A stretch of DNA of 48,957 nucleotides from an uncultured Bacillota bacterium (GTDB taxonomy: Bacteria; Bacillota; Clostridia; Lachnospirales; Lachnospiraceae), in contig CASEXH010000029.1 of the NCBI GenBank assembly GCA_949291945.1, forward strand, positions 1 through 48,957. The letters are read 5' to 3'. The position numbers and the translations under genes are program-made. Each line of letters starts with the position of its first letter. Position 1 is the stretch's first letter. Of this stretch, positions 1-8,528 are shown one piece after another. The notes beneath the pieces are model-generated. The model was not told the DNA's origin and searched no databases. It saw only the letters and a program-made list of their open reading frames with translations.

Positions 1-172
1 ATTGGGGAATGGTCTGTTAAGGTTACCCTTTTTCGCTCTACTGTAATAAATTTAATTTTTTCATATCACCTCTTGACATTTCTTAGCTGGACTTTTCATT
101 CTCTGATTGATAAGATACCCTGTTTCTGTTTCCGGAATGTTTGACTTTTGTTTCTGAATTGTTAATTTTATA

Positions 173-207
173 GGGGTACTCCAAGTCATTTCTGGCCTGG
201 ATACCCC
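173..207 (-). terminator. Possible terminator after the VWA gene
   Basis: Just after the stop of the VWA gene (minus strand) there is a hairpin with arms GGGGTA(c)TCCA at 173-183 and TGGATACCCC at 198-207, with one bulged base. The stem is GC-rich but the following minus-strand bases are A/T mixed rather than a clean U-run, so it could also be only a stabilising 3' hairpin. Bases 1-172 show no gene. Confidence 0.35.
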
Positions 208-219
208 CCTTCTCAGGTC

Positions 220-1602
220 TTAGATATTAGCTGCAGATTCACAACATTTGAAGTCCGTATCAATAGTATTAGCGATCACCTGAGCCTTAAATTTTCTTTC
301 TCCGCACATGGATCCGGAATTTCCTCTGCAGAGATTTAAATCCTCGGGAAGTACGAATTTGATACATTTTACCTGGATGTCCCGGCAGCCCGGATAGTGG
401 TGGGCAGGAATTGTCATGGTTTTTAACCCTCTCTGGTGCTCCTTCCCATAGCAGTCAACCTCTGTAAGGATGATTCCCAGAGCCACCCTTTTGTTCGGGC
501 ACACATTTTTAATGGTAAGATTCAGTTCCAGGATTCTTCCCAGAGATTCCAGATATACCTCCCCCAGATCTATCACTGCAAAGTCCTTGCAGCCTTCAAT
601 TTTGAATTCTACAGGTTTGGGGCAGTTCTCCGGCTCCACCGGTTTCTCACAGTCTACCGTCACATACGGTTCCGGGAAATCCACCTGATTTCCGTCTTTA
701 TCTGAATAGATAATAGAGGCGTTCACAGGTTTTGTCCCGGAGGTCTGACCGATATGCTTAATAAAGAATTCCAGGGAAGCCCCTTCATTTCCGGAAACTC
801 CCAGCTCAGATATCTTCCACTGAAGTGTGGTGGAGTCTATCATCTCAGCGGTTCCTTTACTGGGAGTGTCTATGCTCACAATGGTAAAATCCGGATTTAC
901 CATCTCGTCAATGACAATATCGAGGGCTCCGGGCTTGGAGATATCTGCGGCTAAGTCCGCAAACAGATCCTCTAGTTCTTCCTCGTCCGGAGTTACCGCC
1001 ACATGAGAGGCATCCGGGTCCGTGGCCCAGTCGTTGAGCACTTCCACATCAATCCCATCATCTCCCAGAAGTCCGATACAGTAGATAATGATCCCTGCTG
1101 CTCTGGCCTCTGCTGCTACCGGAGCCGGCGGGGCACCGGCTGTGGTTTTGCCGTCTGTAAACATAACCATTACCTTGGCATTAGAGGAAGCCGGATCAAA
1201 AAGCTGGATTGCCTTGGTAAAGGCATCTGCATGATTGGTAGCTCCTCCTGCTGCAAGTCCGTCCACCACATTCTTCAGGTCTTCTGTTGAGGTGATGAGC
1301 CCTGTATCTGCTGTGGCGATACTGGCAAAGCTTACAATACCTATATGGCTTCCAGAGCCGATATGCCCGTCCTGCGCACTGTCTGTGGACTCATCGATAA
1401 TGTCGATAAACGTCTTTGCTCCCGTTTTCATATTAGCAAGAGGACTTCCTGACATACTTCCGGAACGATCCAGCACCAGAACAATATCCGTAGGATTAGA
1501 AGAAATATCCGGCGCTGCGGAAAGCCCAAGAGTCACCTTCACGATCCCGTCGCAGGATATTTCTGAAACATCTATTTCTTTATTTGAATTTGTGATTCCC
1601 AT
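220..1602 (-). CDS. VWA-domain protein with cysteine-rich C-terminal half
   Basis: 460 residues. Residues about 38-220 form a von Willebrand factor A domain with an intact metal-ion-dependent adhesion site: D45-x-S47-x-S49, T122 and D150 in FTDG. Such domains bind ligands through a divalent metal. A beta-rich segment follows (about 230-325), then a cysteine-rich tail (about 328-455, ending KCCESAAN) that I do not recognise. There is no signal peptide, lipobox or sortase motif, so the protein is cytosolic, spore-associated or exported by an unrecognised route. The ATG start follows GGAGG with 7 bases of spacing. It stands alone, downstream of nothing obviously linked. The VWA assignment is firm; ligand and location are unknown. 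Confidence 0.85.
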   Translation of the reverse strand: MGITNSNKEIDVSEISCDGIVKVTLGLSAAPDISSNPTDIVLVLDRSGSMSGSPLANMKTGAKTFIDIIDESTDSAQDGHIGSGSHIGIVSFASIATADTGLITSTEDLKNVVDGLAAGGATNHADAFTKAIQLFDPASSNAKVMVMFTDGKTTAGAPPAPVAAEARAAGIIIYCIGLLGDDGIDVEVLNDWATDPDASHVAVTPDEEELEDLFADLAADISKPGALDIVIDEMVNPDFTIVSIDTPSKGTAEMIDSTTLQWKISELGVSGNEGASLEFFIKHIGQTSGTKPVNASIIYSDKDGNQVDFPEPYVTVDCEKPVEPENCPKPVEFKIEGCKDFAVIDLGEVYLESLGRILELNLTIKNVCPNKRVALGIILTEVDCYGKEHQRGLKTMTIPAHHYPGCRDIQVKCIKFVLPEDLNLCRGNSGSMCGERKFKAQVIANTIDTDFKCCESAANI

Positions 1603-1715
1603 AGGTTTACCTCCATATTATGATCAAGGGCAGATCGTTTTGCCCTCAATTTCATAGTATGTTGGAAACTTTTTACGGTTATAACTGCTGACCCTGTTCA
1701 GCTCAGAAGAAAATC

Positions 1716-3068
1716 TTACTTCCTGCCAGTTCTACAAATAACACATCTGTGATACCAGATAAAATAGACTGTATTCAGCACGATTCCAAAAACTGTTGCC
1801 AAAGGCGCCGCTGTTCCGATCCATGTCAGACTTGCATTTTCCTGAATACTCATAAAATAGGACATTGGAAGTCTTACCAGAAAGGTCTGGCACAGTCCCT
1901 GGAACATAACAAACATCGTCTGGCTATGACCATTGAAATATCCGATAAAACTGAAAGAAACAGCGGTCACTACAGCCTCCGGAGCAAAGCCCCTCAGATA
2001 CTGGGCCGCTCGCCGGATTACTGCAGGATCTCCGGTAAAGATATAAGCCATCAGATCTCCTCTGAAAAATGCAAAGACACCGATGAAGATACCAATCGCA
2101 CAGCCAATCCCTATACCGGTAAACAGAGCTTTTCTGGCCCGGTCCTCTCTTCCTGCCCCTACATTCTGGGCTACAAAAGCAGACATCGTCTGCATTAAGG
2201 CGCTGGGAAGCAACATGATAAAGCTGACAATCTTATTAGCCACTCCATATCCGGAAGATGCTTCCAGTCCAAGACGGTTGATAAAGGCACAAAGGGCCAG
2301 GAAGGAAAGCTGGGTCAGAATTTCCTGAAAAGCAATGGGAGACCCCACCTTGACAAAATTCCAGATTTCCGGATTGATCCCGATGTCCTTTAGGTTCATG
2401 GTAAAGGGCAGTTTCTGCCTCCGGATGATCACCAGGGAGAGGACCACACTTACTGCCTGAGCCAGGACCGTAGCCAGGGCGGCCCCTGCTACGTTCATAT
2501 GAAGGACCGCCACGAAGAAAAGATCCCCCACAATGTTTACTGCACAGGCGATAGCTACAAAAATCAGAGGAAGCCTGGAATTTCCCATTCCCCGGAAAAT
2601 ACTGCTGATCACATTGTAAGCAATAATAAAGAAAATCCCTCCTCCGCAGATCCGCACATAGATTACGGTCAGATCCAGGGCTTCTTCAGGAGCCTGCATA
2701 AGGATTGCCAGGGGTCTGGCAAAGATCAGCAATACCGCCGCCAGGATCACAGACAGCACTGCAAAAAAGCAGACCGCCCCTCCGATGACTTTTCCCACCT
2801 TCCGCTCCTGTTTCTCTCCTATGTACCTGCCTATGAGTACCGTAATCCCCATAGACAGTCCTGTCACTGTGAATACCACCAGATTCACGATATTGCTTCC
2901 TGTGGAGACTCCTGATATTCCTGCTGTGGTGCCAAACCAGCCTACCACCAGAATGTCCACTGCCCCGTACATTGCCTGAAGAACCAGCGCTCCCAATACA
3001 GAAACCATAAATTTCAGCATTTTCTTTGGAATACTTCCCCGGGTAAAATCATTTTTACTGCTTTCCAT
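1716..3068 (-). CDS. MATE family efflux transporter
   Basis: 450 residues, the normal length for the multidrug and toxic compound extrusion family, with about twelve hydrophobic membrane segments arranged as two similar six-helix halves. The N-terminus (SIPKKMLKFMVSVLGALVLQAMYGAVDILVVGWF) is typical of clostridial NorM/DinF-like members, and the second half starts near KVGSPIAFQEILTQLSF. These proteins use a Na+ or H+ gradient to expel drugs or metabolites across the cytoplasmic membrane. The ATG start is preceded by AGAGGA. It is divergent from the ThiW gene and 113 bases upstream of the VWA gene. The substrate cannot be read from the sequence. Confidence 0.92.
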   Translation of the reverse strand: MESSKNDFTRGSIPKKMLKFMVSVLGALVLQAMYGAVDILVVGWFGTTAGISGVSTGSNIVNLVVFTVTGLSMGITVLIGRYIGEKQERKVGKVIGGAVCFFAVLSVILAAVLLIFARPLAILMQAPEEALDLTVIYVRICGGGIFFIIAYNVISSIFRGMGNSRLPLIFVAIACAVNIVGDLFFVAVLHMNVAGAALATVLAQAVSVVLSLVIIRRQKLPFTMNLKDIGINPEIWNFVKVGSPIAFQEILTQLSFLALCAFINRLGLEASSGYGVANKIVSFIMLLPSALMQTMSAFVAQNVGAGREDRARKALFTGIGIGCAIGIFIGVFAFFRGDLMAYIFTGDPAVIRRAAQYLRGFAPEAVVTAVSFSFIGYFNGHSQTMFVMFQGLCQTFLVRLPMSYFMSIQENASLTWIGTAAPLATVFGIVLNTVYFIWYHRCVICRTGRK

Positions 3069-3207
3069 ATCTTTTTCCTCTCAAATCTCTATGATAGCAG
3101 GATCCCAAATCCTGACTTCTTTTACAGACAGGCTTACATCGGATTACCGGCCTTTCCCCTGATATCTATATATTTTACTATATTTACCGTAAATCCCCTA
3201 TAATTTT

Positions 3208-3236
3208 TTCAAATTTCATCTTTTTTGTGATACAAT
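3208..3236 (+). promoter_or_regulatory. Probable promoter of the thiW gene
   Basis: A TACAAT -10 element at 3231-3236 is preceded by TG one base upstream (extended -10). A weak -35, TTCAAA, lies at 3208-3213 with a 17-base spacer. The predicted start site near 3243 leaves a leader of only about 30 bases. Confidence 0.45.
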
Positions 3237-3273
3237 TAGGTTCGGAAAAATTTTAACAAACCTGAAAGGTCTG

Positions 3274-3804
3274 ATGAATATGAAAAATGTAAATGTACGC
3301 AAGCTTGCTCTGGCAGGCATACTTGTAGCCGTAGGGATCGTATGCTCCCCTCTGTCCATTCCTGTAGGAGCCTCCAGATGCGCTCCCATACAGCATTTTA
3401 TTAATATACTGGGCGGAGTCTTCTTAGGCCCCTGGTATGCAGTGGGAATGGCCTTTGTCACAAGCCTTCTGCGGAATCTCATGGGAACCGGCACTCTCCT
3501 GGCTTTCCCGGGATCCATGTGCGGTGCTCTGATCTGCGGACTGCTCTACCGCTACACCCAAACGCTGCCTATGGCTTATCTTGGTGAATTATTTGGCACT
3601 TCTGTGATCGGCGGGATCCTGAGCTATCCTGTGTCTGTTCTGCTCATGGGAAGTTCCTGTGCTGTGTTTGCTTTTGTTCTTCCTTTCTTTATATCCAGCT
3701 TTGGTGGAACGCTCATTGCCATAGTACTGGTGACAGCCCTGAAACGTACGAAAATACTGGATGTCTATCTGGAAAGACCAGTAACGCCGAAAAAAATTCT
3801 TTAA
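3274..3804 (+). CDS. thiW: ECF transporter S component, ThiW type
   Basis: 176 residues, mostly hydrophobic, with five or six membrane segments. The block GASRCAPIQHFINILGGVFLGPWYAVG and the later RNLMGTGTLLAFPGSMCGA are the hallmark of ThiW, the substrate-binding subunit that works with a shared energy-coupling module (EcfA/A'/T, not in this window) to import a thiamine precursor, thought to be hydroxyethylthiazole. The start at 3274 is preceded by AAAGG; the ATG at 3280 is an alternative. ThiW genes are often under a TPP riboswitch and beside thiM/thiE; here the leader is too short and no thi gene is adjacent. The family call is good; substrate is inferred from the family. Confidence 0.87.
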   Translation: MNMKNVNVRKLALAGILVAVGIVCSPLSIPVGASRCAPIQHFINILGGVFLGPWYAVGMAFVTSLLRNLMGTGTLLAFPGSMCGALICGLLYRYTQTLPMAYLGELFGTSVIGGILSYPVSVLLMGSSCAVFAFVLPFFISSFGGTLIAIVLVTALKRTKILDVYLERPVTPKKIL

Positions 3805-3827
3805 AATCGCAGGACTTTTTCTCCCAG

Positions 3828-3938
3828 AACCGTACTCCTGCTCTGGTACGGTTACATTCCACATTTTCTTTTTTGTAACCGTACCCTTGGACTGAATGGT
3901 ACGGTTACATCTTCTATTTTCACTTTTATAACCGTACC
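3828..3938. repeat. Array of alternating inverted copies of GGTACGGTTA
   Basis: Five half-sites of one motif alternate in orientation: AACCGTAC at 3828-3835, GGTACGGTTACA at 3845-3856, TGTAACCGTACC at 3874-3885, GGTACGGTTACA at 3898-3909 and TATAACCGTACC at 3927-3938. The middle pair is a perfect 12-base inverted repeat around 17 bases; the last pair matches over 10 bases around 21. In RNA, half-sites can pair with either neighbour, so alternative hairpins are possible. The array sits between thiW and the sigma factor gene in a 341-base gap with no gene. It may be clustered operators, a structured RNA or a small dispersed element; I do not recognise it as a known family. Confidence 0.85.
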
Positions 3939-3942
3939 TGAC

Positions 3943-3977
3943 AAAGTCCAGGTTTTCTATCCTGGGGTTTCTGGACT
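3943..3977 (+). other. Competing hairpins upstream of the sigma factor gene
   Basis: AGTCCAG at 3945-3951 can pair with CTGGACT at 3971-3977, while the overlapping CCAGG at 3948-3952 can instead pair with CCTGG at 3961-3965. AAAGTCC at 3943-3949 can also pair back to GGACTTT at 3812-3818, enclosing the palindromic array. A T-rich stretch follows (about 3988-4000). This is the layout of a terminator or attenuator, but function is inferred. From about 4000 to 4140 I see only the sigma factor gene's AT-rich leader. Confidence 0.4.
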
Positions 3978-4145
3978 GGAATTAATTGTTTTTCTATTTT
4001 CTGTTGAAAATGGATAGATTTCCCTCTCTTTTTACGAATATAAGGTATAACCATCAGATGTGTTTCAAGCTATAGTATTTTCATATGGCGCCGGCAAGTC
4101 TCTTGTCCGGATCTTGTATGCATACTTAAGCCAGAAGGAGAGTTT

Positions 4146-4715
4146 ATGAAAATAACAGAACAAAATTTTATAAAGGAGATCGGTCTTGGGAATGAAAAAG
4201 CCCTGGAATACTGTATGCTCCACTATGGCGGTCTGGTCCGTTCTGTGATACACCGGCATATCGGCAGCCTGACCCAATATGAGGAAGACTGTATCAACGA
4301 AGTGTTCTTCGCAGTCTGGGAAAACATCACTTCCTACAGGCCGGAGAAAAACCCTTTCGCCAACTGGATCGCAGGGGTAGCCAGACTAAAGGCTCTGGAC
4401 TGTCTGAGAAGATATTCCCACCATCTTATGGAACATAGCTGGGAGGAAAATCTGCCTGCCACAGCCGCCCGGGAAGATACGGCCCTTCAGGCCATTGAAG
4501 AAGAAATTTCCCGGGAAACCCAACAGATGCTGGACTGCCTCAAACCCCAGGACAGAGATTTATTCCTCCGTCTTTATGTGGAAGAACAGGATATGGAAGA
4601 AATCAGCCGGGACACAGGCATGTCCAGACCAGTGATCTACAACCATCTATCCCGTGGAAAGCGTAAGATACGAAAACTGTTCCCGGACAAAACCAGAAAG
4701 GAGACTAAGCTATGA
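4146..4715 (+). CDS. RNA polymerase sigma factor, ECF (sigma-70) family
   Basis: 189 residues, typical for group 4 sigma factors. Region 2 spans about residues 20-85 (EDCINEVFFAVWENITSYRPEKNPFANWIAGVARLKALDCLRR), binding the core enzyme and the -10 element. Region 4 spans about 130-182 with a helix-turn-helix (MEEISRDTGMSRPVIYNHLSRGKRKIRKLF) for the -35. The ATG follows AAGGAG with a 5-base gap. Its stop overlaps the start of the next gene by four bases (ATGA), so the pair is translationally coupled and the partner is very probably its anti-sigma factor. The inducing signal is not evident. Confidence 0.92.
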   Translation: MKITEQNFIKEIGLGNEKALEYCMLHYGGLVRSVIHRHIGSLTQYEEDCINEVFFAVWENITSYRPEKNPFANWIAGVARLKALDCLRRYSHHLMEHSWEENLPATAAREDTALQAIEEEISRETQQMLDCLKPQDRDLFLRLYVEEQDMEEISRDTGMSRPVIYNHLSRGKRKIRKLFPDKTRKETKL

Positions 4716-5758
4716 AAGATCCTATCTATGAATTATTAAATGATATTGACAGCAGCCCGGAGTCCTACCCTGCTGCGCAGGTAACCCAAAAAGATATGCA
4801 GAGCTGGAAAGAAGCCTTCAAAGCGAAAAAACACAGTTCCGGTCCTTCTGGCAATAGAGCTGTCAGAAAACACCGTTATGTAAAATATGCAGCAGCCGCT
4901 GCCGCCGCAGTAGTCCTGATCTGTGCCGGCTCCATTCCCTCTGTCCGGATCACCGCCTATGCCGCAGTAAAGTCCGTCACCTATGACCTTGGTCAACTCC
5001 TGGGAATCTCTGGAGATCTCTCCCCCTATACCACCGTGGTGGGAGAGTCTGTTTCTAAAGACGGTGTCTCTGTAACCTTAAATGAAGTGATCATGGACGA
5101 AAATATGATGTATATCACCGATACGGTAACAACTTCCGAAAAGATGGACACTGTAGAAAAGCAAATGGGATATACTGCTGACGCCATGGTATTTATCAAC
5201 GGTAAAATGGCCTCAAGCGGGGCCAGCGGCGGCATTGAACAGGCGGATGACTATAACCTGGTATCCACCATGGAAATCGACCTGCCCAATGTTGATACCA
5301 GCGGCACTGTGGATGTGGAAATCCGCTATTCCGTAGCCGGCAAAGAAATTGGCACCATAGCCTTTACTGCCTCAGGAGCAGAACTTCTCGCCGATACTGT
5401 TACCATCCCTTTAAACGAAGTCGTTACCCTGCCTGATGACAGCACATTATCTCTGGAAAAATACACCACCAGCGAAGTAGGCCAGAAAATCTTCTTCACC
5501 CTTTCTCCTGAAAAGGTAGTCTATGACGTTATCCTGAAAGGAGAAGACAATCTGGGGAATCCGGTGGAATTTATCACCCGTTCCATTCATGACGGCCAGG
5601 GCCGTATGGAAGTCAGCACCATAGACAACGGCTATGTAAACGACCAGGCGGAAAGCCTGACTCTGACCCCATATGCCGTAAAATTCCCGGAGACCAGCGG
5701 AAAGATGAGCAATGATTATCAGCCTGTGGGAGAGGCATTTACCATTCAGCTTAAGTAA
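4712..5758 (+). CDS. DUF4179-type membrane anti-sigma factor
   Basis: 348 residues. A polar N-terminal segment of about 55 residues, one membrane helix (about 57-75, alanine/valine-rich) and a large extracytoplasmic region, the layout of DUF4179 proteins that partner ECF sigma factors. The segment after the membrane helix (residues about 85-180, with the phrase VVGESVSKDGVSVTLNEVIMDENMMYI) matches my memory of DUF4179; the rest is beta-rich and probably a second immunoglobulin-like domain. It overlaps the sigma gene by four bases. By analogy the N-terminus holds the sigma factor and the outer domain senses the envelope; no protease site or ligand can be read from the sequence. Confidence 0.82.
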   Translation: MKDPIYELLNDIDSSPESYPAAQVTQKDMQSWKEAFKAKKHSSGPSGNRAVRKHRYVKYAAAAAAAVVLICAGSIPSVRITAYAAVKSVTYDLGQLLGISGDLSPYTTVVGESVSKDGVSVTLNEVIMDENMMYITDTVTTSEKMDTVEKQMGYTADAMVFINGKMASSGASGGIEQADDYNLVSTMEIDLPNVDTSGTVDVEIRYSVAGKEIGTIAFTASGAELLADTVTIPLNEVVTLPDDSTLSLEKYTTSEVGQKIFFTLSPEKVVYDVILKGEDNLGNPVEFITRSIHDGQGRMEVSTIDNGYVNDQAESLTLTPYAVKFPETSGKMSNDYQPVGEAFTIQLK

Positions 5759-5776
5759 CTATAAGATAAACAATAC

Positions 5777-5818
5777 AAGTCCGGGACAGGCGTTGAAAAA
5801 TCAGTCTGTCCCGGACTT
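5777..5818. terminator. Bidirectional terminator between anti-sigma gene and folBK
   Basis: A perfect 13-base stem, AAGTCCGGGACAG at 5777-5789 with CTGTCCCGGACTT at 5806-5818, sits between two convergent genes. The plus strand continues ATATTTT and the minus strand GTATTGTTT, so it can serve both. Confidence 0.8.
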
Positions 5819-5835
5819 ATATTTTACTCCGAACC

Positions 5836-6654
5836 TTACCCCAGTTTCTTCAGAAGCTGGGAAATTGTTTTTTTGTAAATAGGATGCCGCACATTAGGGG
5901 CGATTTCGCTTAAAGGCTTCAATACAAAATCTCTCATATGCATTTCTATATGGGGAATGATAAGTTCGTCATTTTCCATAACCAGGTCATCGTATAATAA
6001 AATGTCCAGGTCTAAGGTTCTCGGTCCCCAACGGATGATCCTCTCCCGGTGAGCCTCTTTCTCAATCTCATGAAGCTTTTCTAAAAGCTCTTCCGGAGAA
6101 AGGAGAGTTTTCAGAATAAGGCAGGCATTCAGGAAATCATCCTGTTCTACTCCTCCGTAAGGCTCTGTCACCAGATAATCGGATACTTTTTCCACCTTGC
6201 AGCCGTTTTCTTCGTTCAGCCGTTTCACTGCATAATCCAGATATCCCTTCTTATCTCCCATATTTGAGCCAAGGCCCAGATATGCCTTGTGCCAGCATCT
6301 GCTGATTTTTACAGATACATATTCCAGAGGCAGCCCCACAGGAGCCCAAGGTTTTTTCAGCTCCAGATCCACCCCTTCCAGCAGAGGATACCGAAGCAGC
6401 AGCTCCCGGGCAAGGTTTTCCGCCGCCGCCTCGATAAGCTTAAAGGTATTTTTCTGCATATACTCTGTAATAAAATGGCTGACTGCGCCGTAATCTACAG
6501 ACAGCTCCAGATCATCCCTTTTCCCAGCCCCCCGGGTATTGGTATACATGATCAGAGAAATTATAAATTTCTGTCCCAGTTTCGTCTCTTCTGGAAAAAC
6601 TCCGTGCCTGGCATAAAATTCCAGATTTTCTATATGTATTTCATCGTATTTCAT
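5836..6654 (-). CDS. folK: Fused dihydroneopterin aldolase / HPPK (FolB-FolK)
   Basis: 272 residues with two folate-pathway enzymes in one chain. Residues 1-118 are FolB (IHIENLEFYARHGVFPEETKLGQKF), which cleaves dihydroneopterin to 6-hydroxymethyl-dihydropterin. Residues about 120-272 are FolK (AYLGLGSNMGDKKGYL and RWGPRTLDLDILLYDD, holding the Mg2+-binding aspartates), which pyrophosphorylates that product. Fusing consecutive steps is common in Clostridia. The start lies 3 bases after the folP stop, with its ribosome-binding site inside folP, so translation is probably coupled. Last gene of the folate operon. Confidence 0.95.
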   Translation of the reverse strand: MKYDEIHIENLEFYARHGVFPEETKLGQKFIISLIMYTNTRGAGKRDDLELSVDYGAVSHFITEYMQKNTFKLIEAAAENLARELLLRYPLLEGVDLELKKPWAPVGLPLEYVSVKISRCWHKAYLGLGSNMGDKKGYLDYAVKRLNEENGCKVEKVSDYLVTEPYGGVEQDDFLNACLILKTLLSPEELLEKLHEIEKEAHRERIIRWGPRTLDLDILLYDDLVMENDELIIPHIEMHMRDFVLKPLSEIAPNVRHPIYKKTISQLLKKLG

Positions 6655-6657
6655 TTT

Positions 6658-7467
6658 CTACTGCTCCCTCAGAATAGCCTGGGTCATCTGTATCGCTCTT
6701 TTGTTTTCCTTTACATCATGGACACGGACAAAAGAAGCTCCCTTTTCCACGCCCATTACCGTTGTTACCATTGTTCCCTCAACTCTCTGGTCCGATGGCA
6801 GGTCCAGGGCCCGTCCGATCACGGACTTTCTTGAGGTTGCCAGCAGCACCGGATATCCGATTTCCTTCAGGAGCTCCAGATGATTTATAGCCTGAAGATT
6901 CTGTTCATAGGTTTTTCCAAACCCCACTCCCGGATCCAGGATAATGCTTTCATCAGGAATCCCTGCTGCTTTTGCGATCTCTACAGATTCCCTCAGGTCC
7001 TGGCACATTTCTGTCAGAAAATCTTTATAATCTGTATTATCACGGTTATGCATCAGGCAGCATGGAACCTGAAACTGTGCTGTCAGCTCAGCCACTCTTT
7101 TGTCATATTTAAATCCCCAGATATCGTTTACCATATCTGCTCCAGCCTTTAAAGCAGCTTCCACAACATCGCTTTTATAACTGTCAATAGATACCGGAAT
7201 GTTAAAATTTTCCTTTATCATCCGGATAACAGGAACCACCCTTTGGATTTCTTCTTCGATAGTGATCTGGGTATGGCCCGGACGGGTAGACTCTCCTCCT
7301 ACGTCAATGATAGCCGCTCCCTCTTCAATCATATCTGCCACATGTTTTCTGGCCTTATCTATGTCATTCCACTGTCCGCCGTCGGAAAAAGAATCCGGGG
7401 TAACATTTAAAATGCCCATAATATAACATTCATGTTCTGTATCAAAATATCGGTTTCCAATTTTCAT
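6658..7467 (-). CDS. folP: Dihydropteroate synthase
   Basis: 269 residues. Joins 6-hydroxymethyl-dihydropterin pyrophosphate with p-aminobenzoate; the sulfonamide target. Signatures are MGILNVTPDSFSDGG near the N-terminus, DVGGESTRPG (pterin and pABA loops), MVNDIWG and the C-terminal ATSRKSVIGR. The open frame could extend to 7545, but the start at 7467 is chosen because AAGGAG lies 7 bases upstream and the family begins just before the strand leading to GILNVTPDS. It starts 19 bases after the HD gene. Confidence 0.95.
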   Translation of the reverse strand: MKIGNRYFDTEHECYIMGILNVTPDSFSDGGQWNDIDKARKHVADMIEEGAAIIDVGGESTRPGHTQITIEEEIQRVVPVIRMIKENFNIPVSIDSYKSDVVEAALKAGADMVNDIWGFKYDKRVAELTAQFQVPCCLMHNRDNTDYKDFLTEMCQDLRESVEIAKAAGIPDESIILDPGVGFGKTYEQNLQAINHLELLKEIGYPVLLATSRKSVIGRALDLPSDQRVEGTMVTTVMGVEKGASFVRVHDVKENKRAIQMTQAILREQ

Positions 7468-7486
7468 GATGTCTCTCCTTATCTCC

Positions 7487-7969
7487 TCATACACGGATCT
7501 GCCTGTTTTTCTTTTCTTCACTCCAGTTGCATTCCGGCTCTGCACTGCAGAAACAGCAGATCCTGGACTGCTTATCCGCCCGGTAGATCAGCCCGGCAAG
7601 CTGGCTGCTGTCTTTTGTGTCCTTATCTCTGTGCCGGGAAACAGCTTCCAGGATTTCTTCCTGCTCTTCTTCGGAAAAGCCGCTGTCCTTCAGGATTTCC
7701 AAAGCCAACTTTTCTCCTGCTTTCTCATGGGGGATTCCTTCTGTGTATTGGAGATATCTCCCGATATCATGAAGAAGGGCCGCCCCATAAATAATTTCTT
7801 TGGAGATGCCTCTGTTATTTTCCAGATTCTCTATGTATGCAATTCTGGCCACGTCCAGCAGATGTTCCATTCCATGTCTGCAGAATATCCGGTCTTTCTC
7901 ATATTCTGCCAGCCGTTCCATATGCCATTTCCATACAGGATGTTCACATATTCTGTTTACTCTTTCCAT
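7487..7969 (-). CDS. HD-domain phosphohydrolase within the folate operon
   Basis: 160 residues. Metal ligands of the HD fold are visible: H in CRHGMEHLLDVAR, HD in AALLHDIGRYLQY, H in GIPHEKAGE and the later helix with SRHRDKD. HD proteins hydrolyse phosphate esters with two metals. The start at 7969 is chosen because GGAGAT precedes it and the folE stop is one base away; the frame is open to 8032 but that would run into folE. Its place between folE and folP suggests it may remove phosphates from dihydroneopterin triphosphate, a step with no other candidate here. That role is an inference from position. Confidence 0.85.
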   Translation of the reverse strand: MERVNRICEHPVWKWHMERLAEYEKDRIFCRHGMEHLLDVARIAYIENLENNRGISKEIIYGAALLHDIGRYLQYTEGIPHEKAGEKLALEILKDSGFSEEEQEEILEAVSRHRDKDTKDSSQLAGLIYRADKQSRICCFCSAEPECNWSEEKKNRQIRV

Positions 7970-7970
7970 A

Positions 7971-8528
7971 TTATCTCCGTTCCAGCATACGATAGAATTG
8001 GTTCTGGAGTCTCTCATCTTCATTGAAAACACCTCTTGTGACCACAGTGACTGTTTTTGTCCCGGGCTTTTTGATTCCCCGCATAGTCATGCACATATGC
8101 TCTGCTTCGATCAGCACCATGACTCCTTGGGGTTTTAATTCTTTCATAAATACATCGGCAATCTGTGCAGTCAAACGTTCCTGTAATTGAAACCGCTTTG
8201 CAAAAACCTCTAAGGTACGGGCAATTTTGCTCAGGCCCACCACTTCCCCGTCAGGAATGTAGGCAACTGCCGCTGTTCCGTAAAAAGGCAGCATATGGTG
8301 TTCACAAAAAGAATAAAAATGAATGTCTTTTTCCATGACCATGTCATTATTGTCTACATGGAACCTTTTCTTTAAATGTACTGCAGCGTCATCTGTATAT
8401 CCTGCTGCCAGTTCCTCGTACATTCTGGCAATACGGTCCGGGGTCTCCACAAGCCCTTCTCTATGTATATCTTCTCCGATACCCTCCAGGATAAGCCTTA
8501 CTCCCTCTTGTATTTTTTCCTTATCCAT
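7971..8528 (-). CDS. folE: GTP cyclohydrolase I
   Basis: 185 residues, the usual size. Converts GTP to 7,8-dihydroneopterin triphosphate, the first folate step. Zinc-site and active-site signatures are [14 protein letters not shown] and [19 protein letters not shown]; the N-terminus [31 protein letters not shown] is canonical. The ATG follows AAGGAGG with 8-base spacing. First enzyme gene of the operon. A 45-residue frame upstream overlaps its first codons (see 8521-8658). Confidence 0.96.
   Translation of the reverse strand: MDKEKIQEGVRLILEGIGEDIHREGLVETPDRIARMYEELAAGYTDDAAVHLKKRFHVDNNDMVMEKDIHFYSFCEHHMLPFYGTAAVAYIPDGEVVGLSKIARTLEVFAKRFQLQERLTAQIADVFMKELKPQGVMVLIEAEHMCMTMRGIKKPGTKTVTVVTRGVFNEDERLQNQFYRMLERR

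Noticed and set aside
3080..3273. TPP riboswitch upstream of thiW
   Set aside because: I could not find the conserved CTGAGA and downstream pairing elements, and the predicted leader is too short.
3828..3938. CRISPR array
   Set aside because: The units are 8-12 bases, alternate in orientation and spacing varies from 9 to 21; no direct repeats with uniform spacers.
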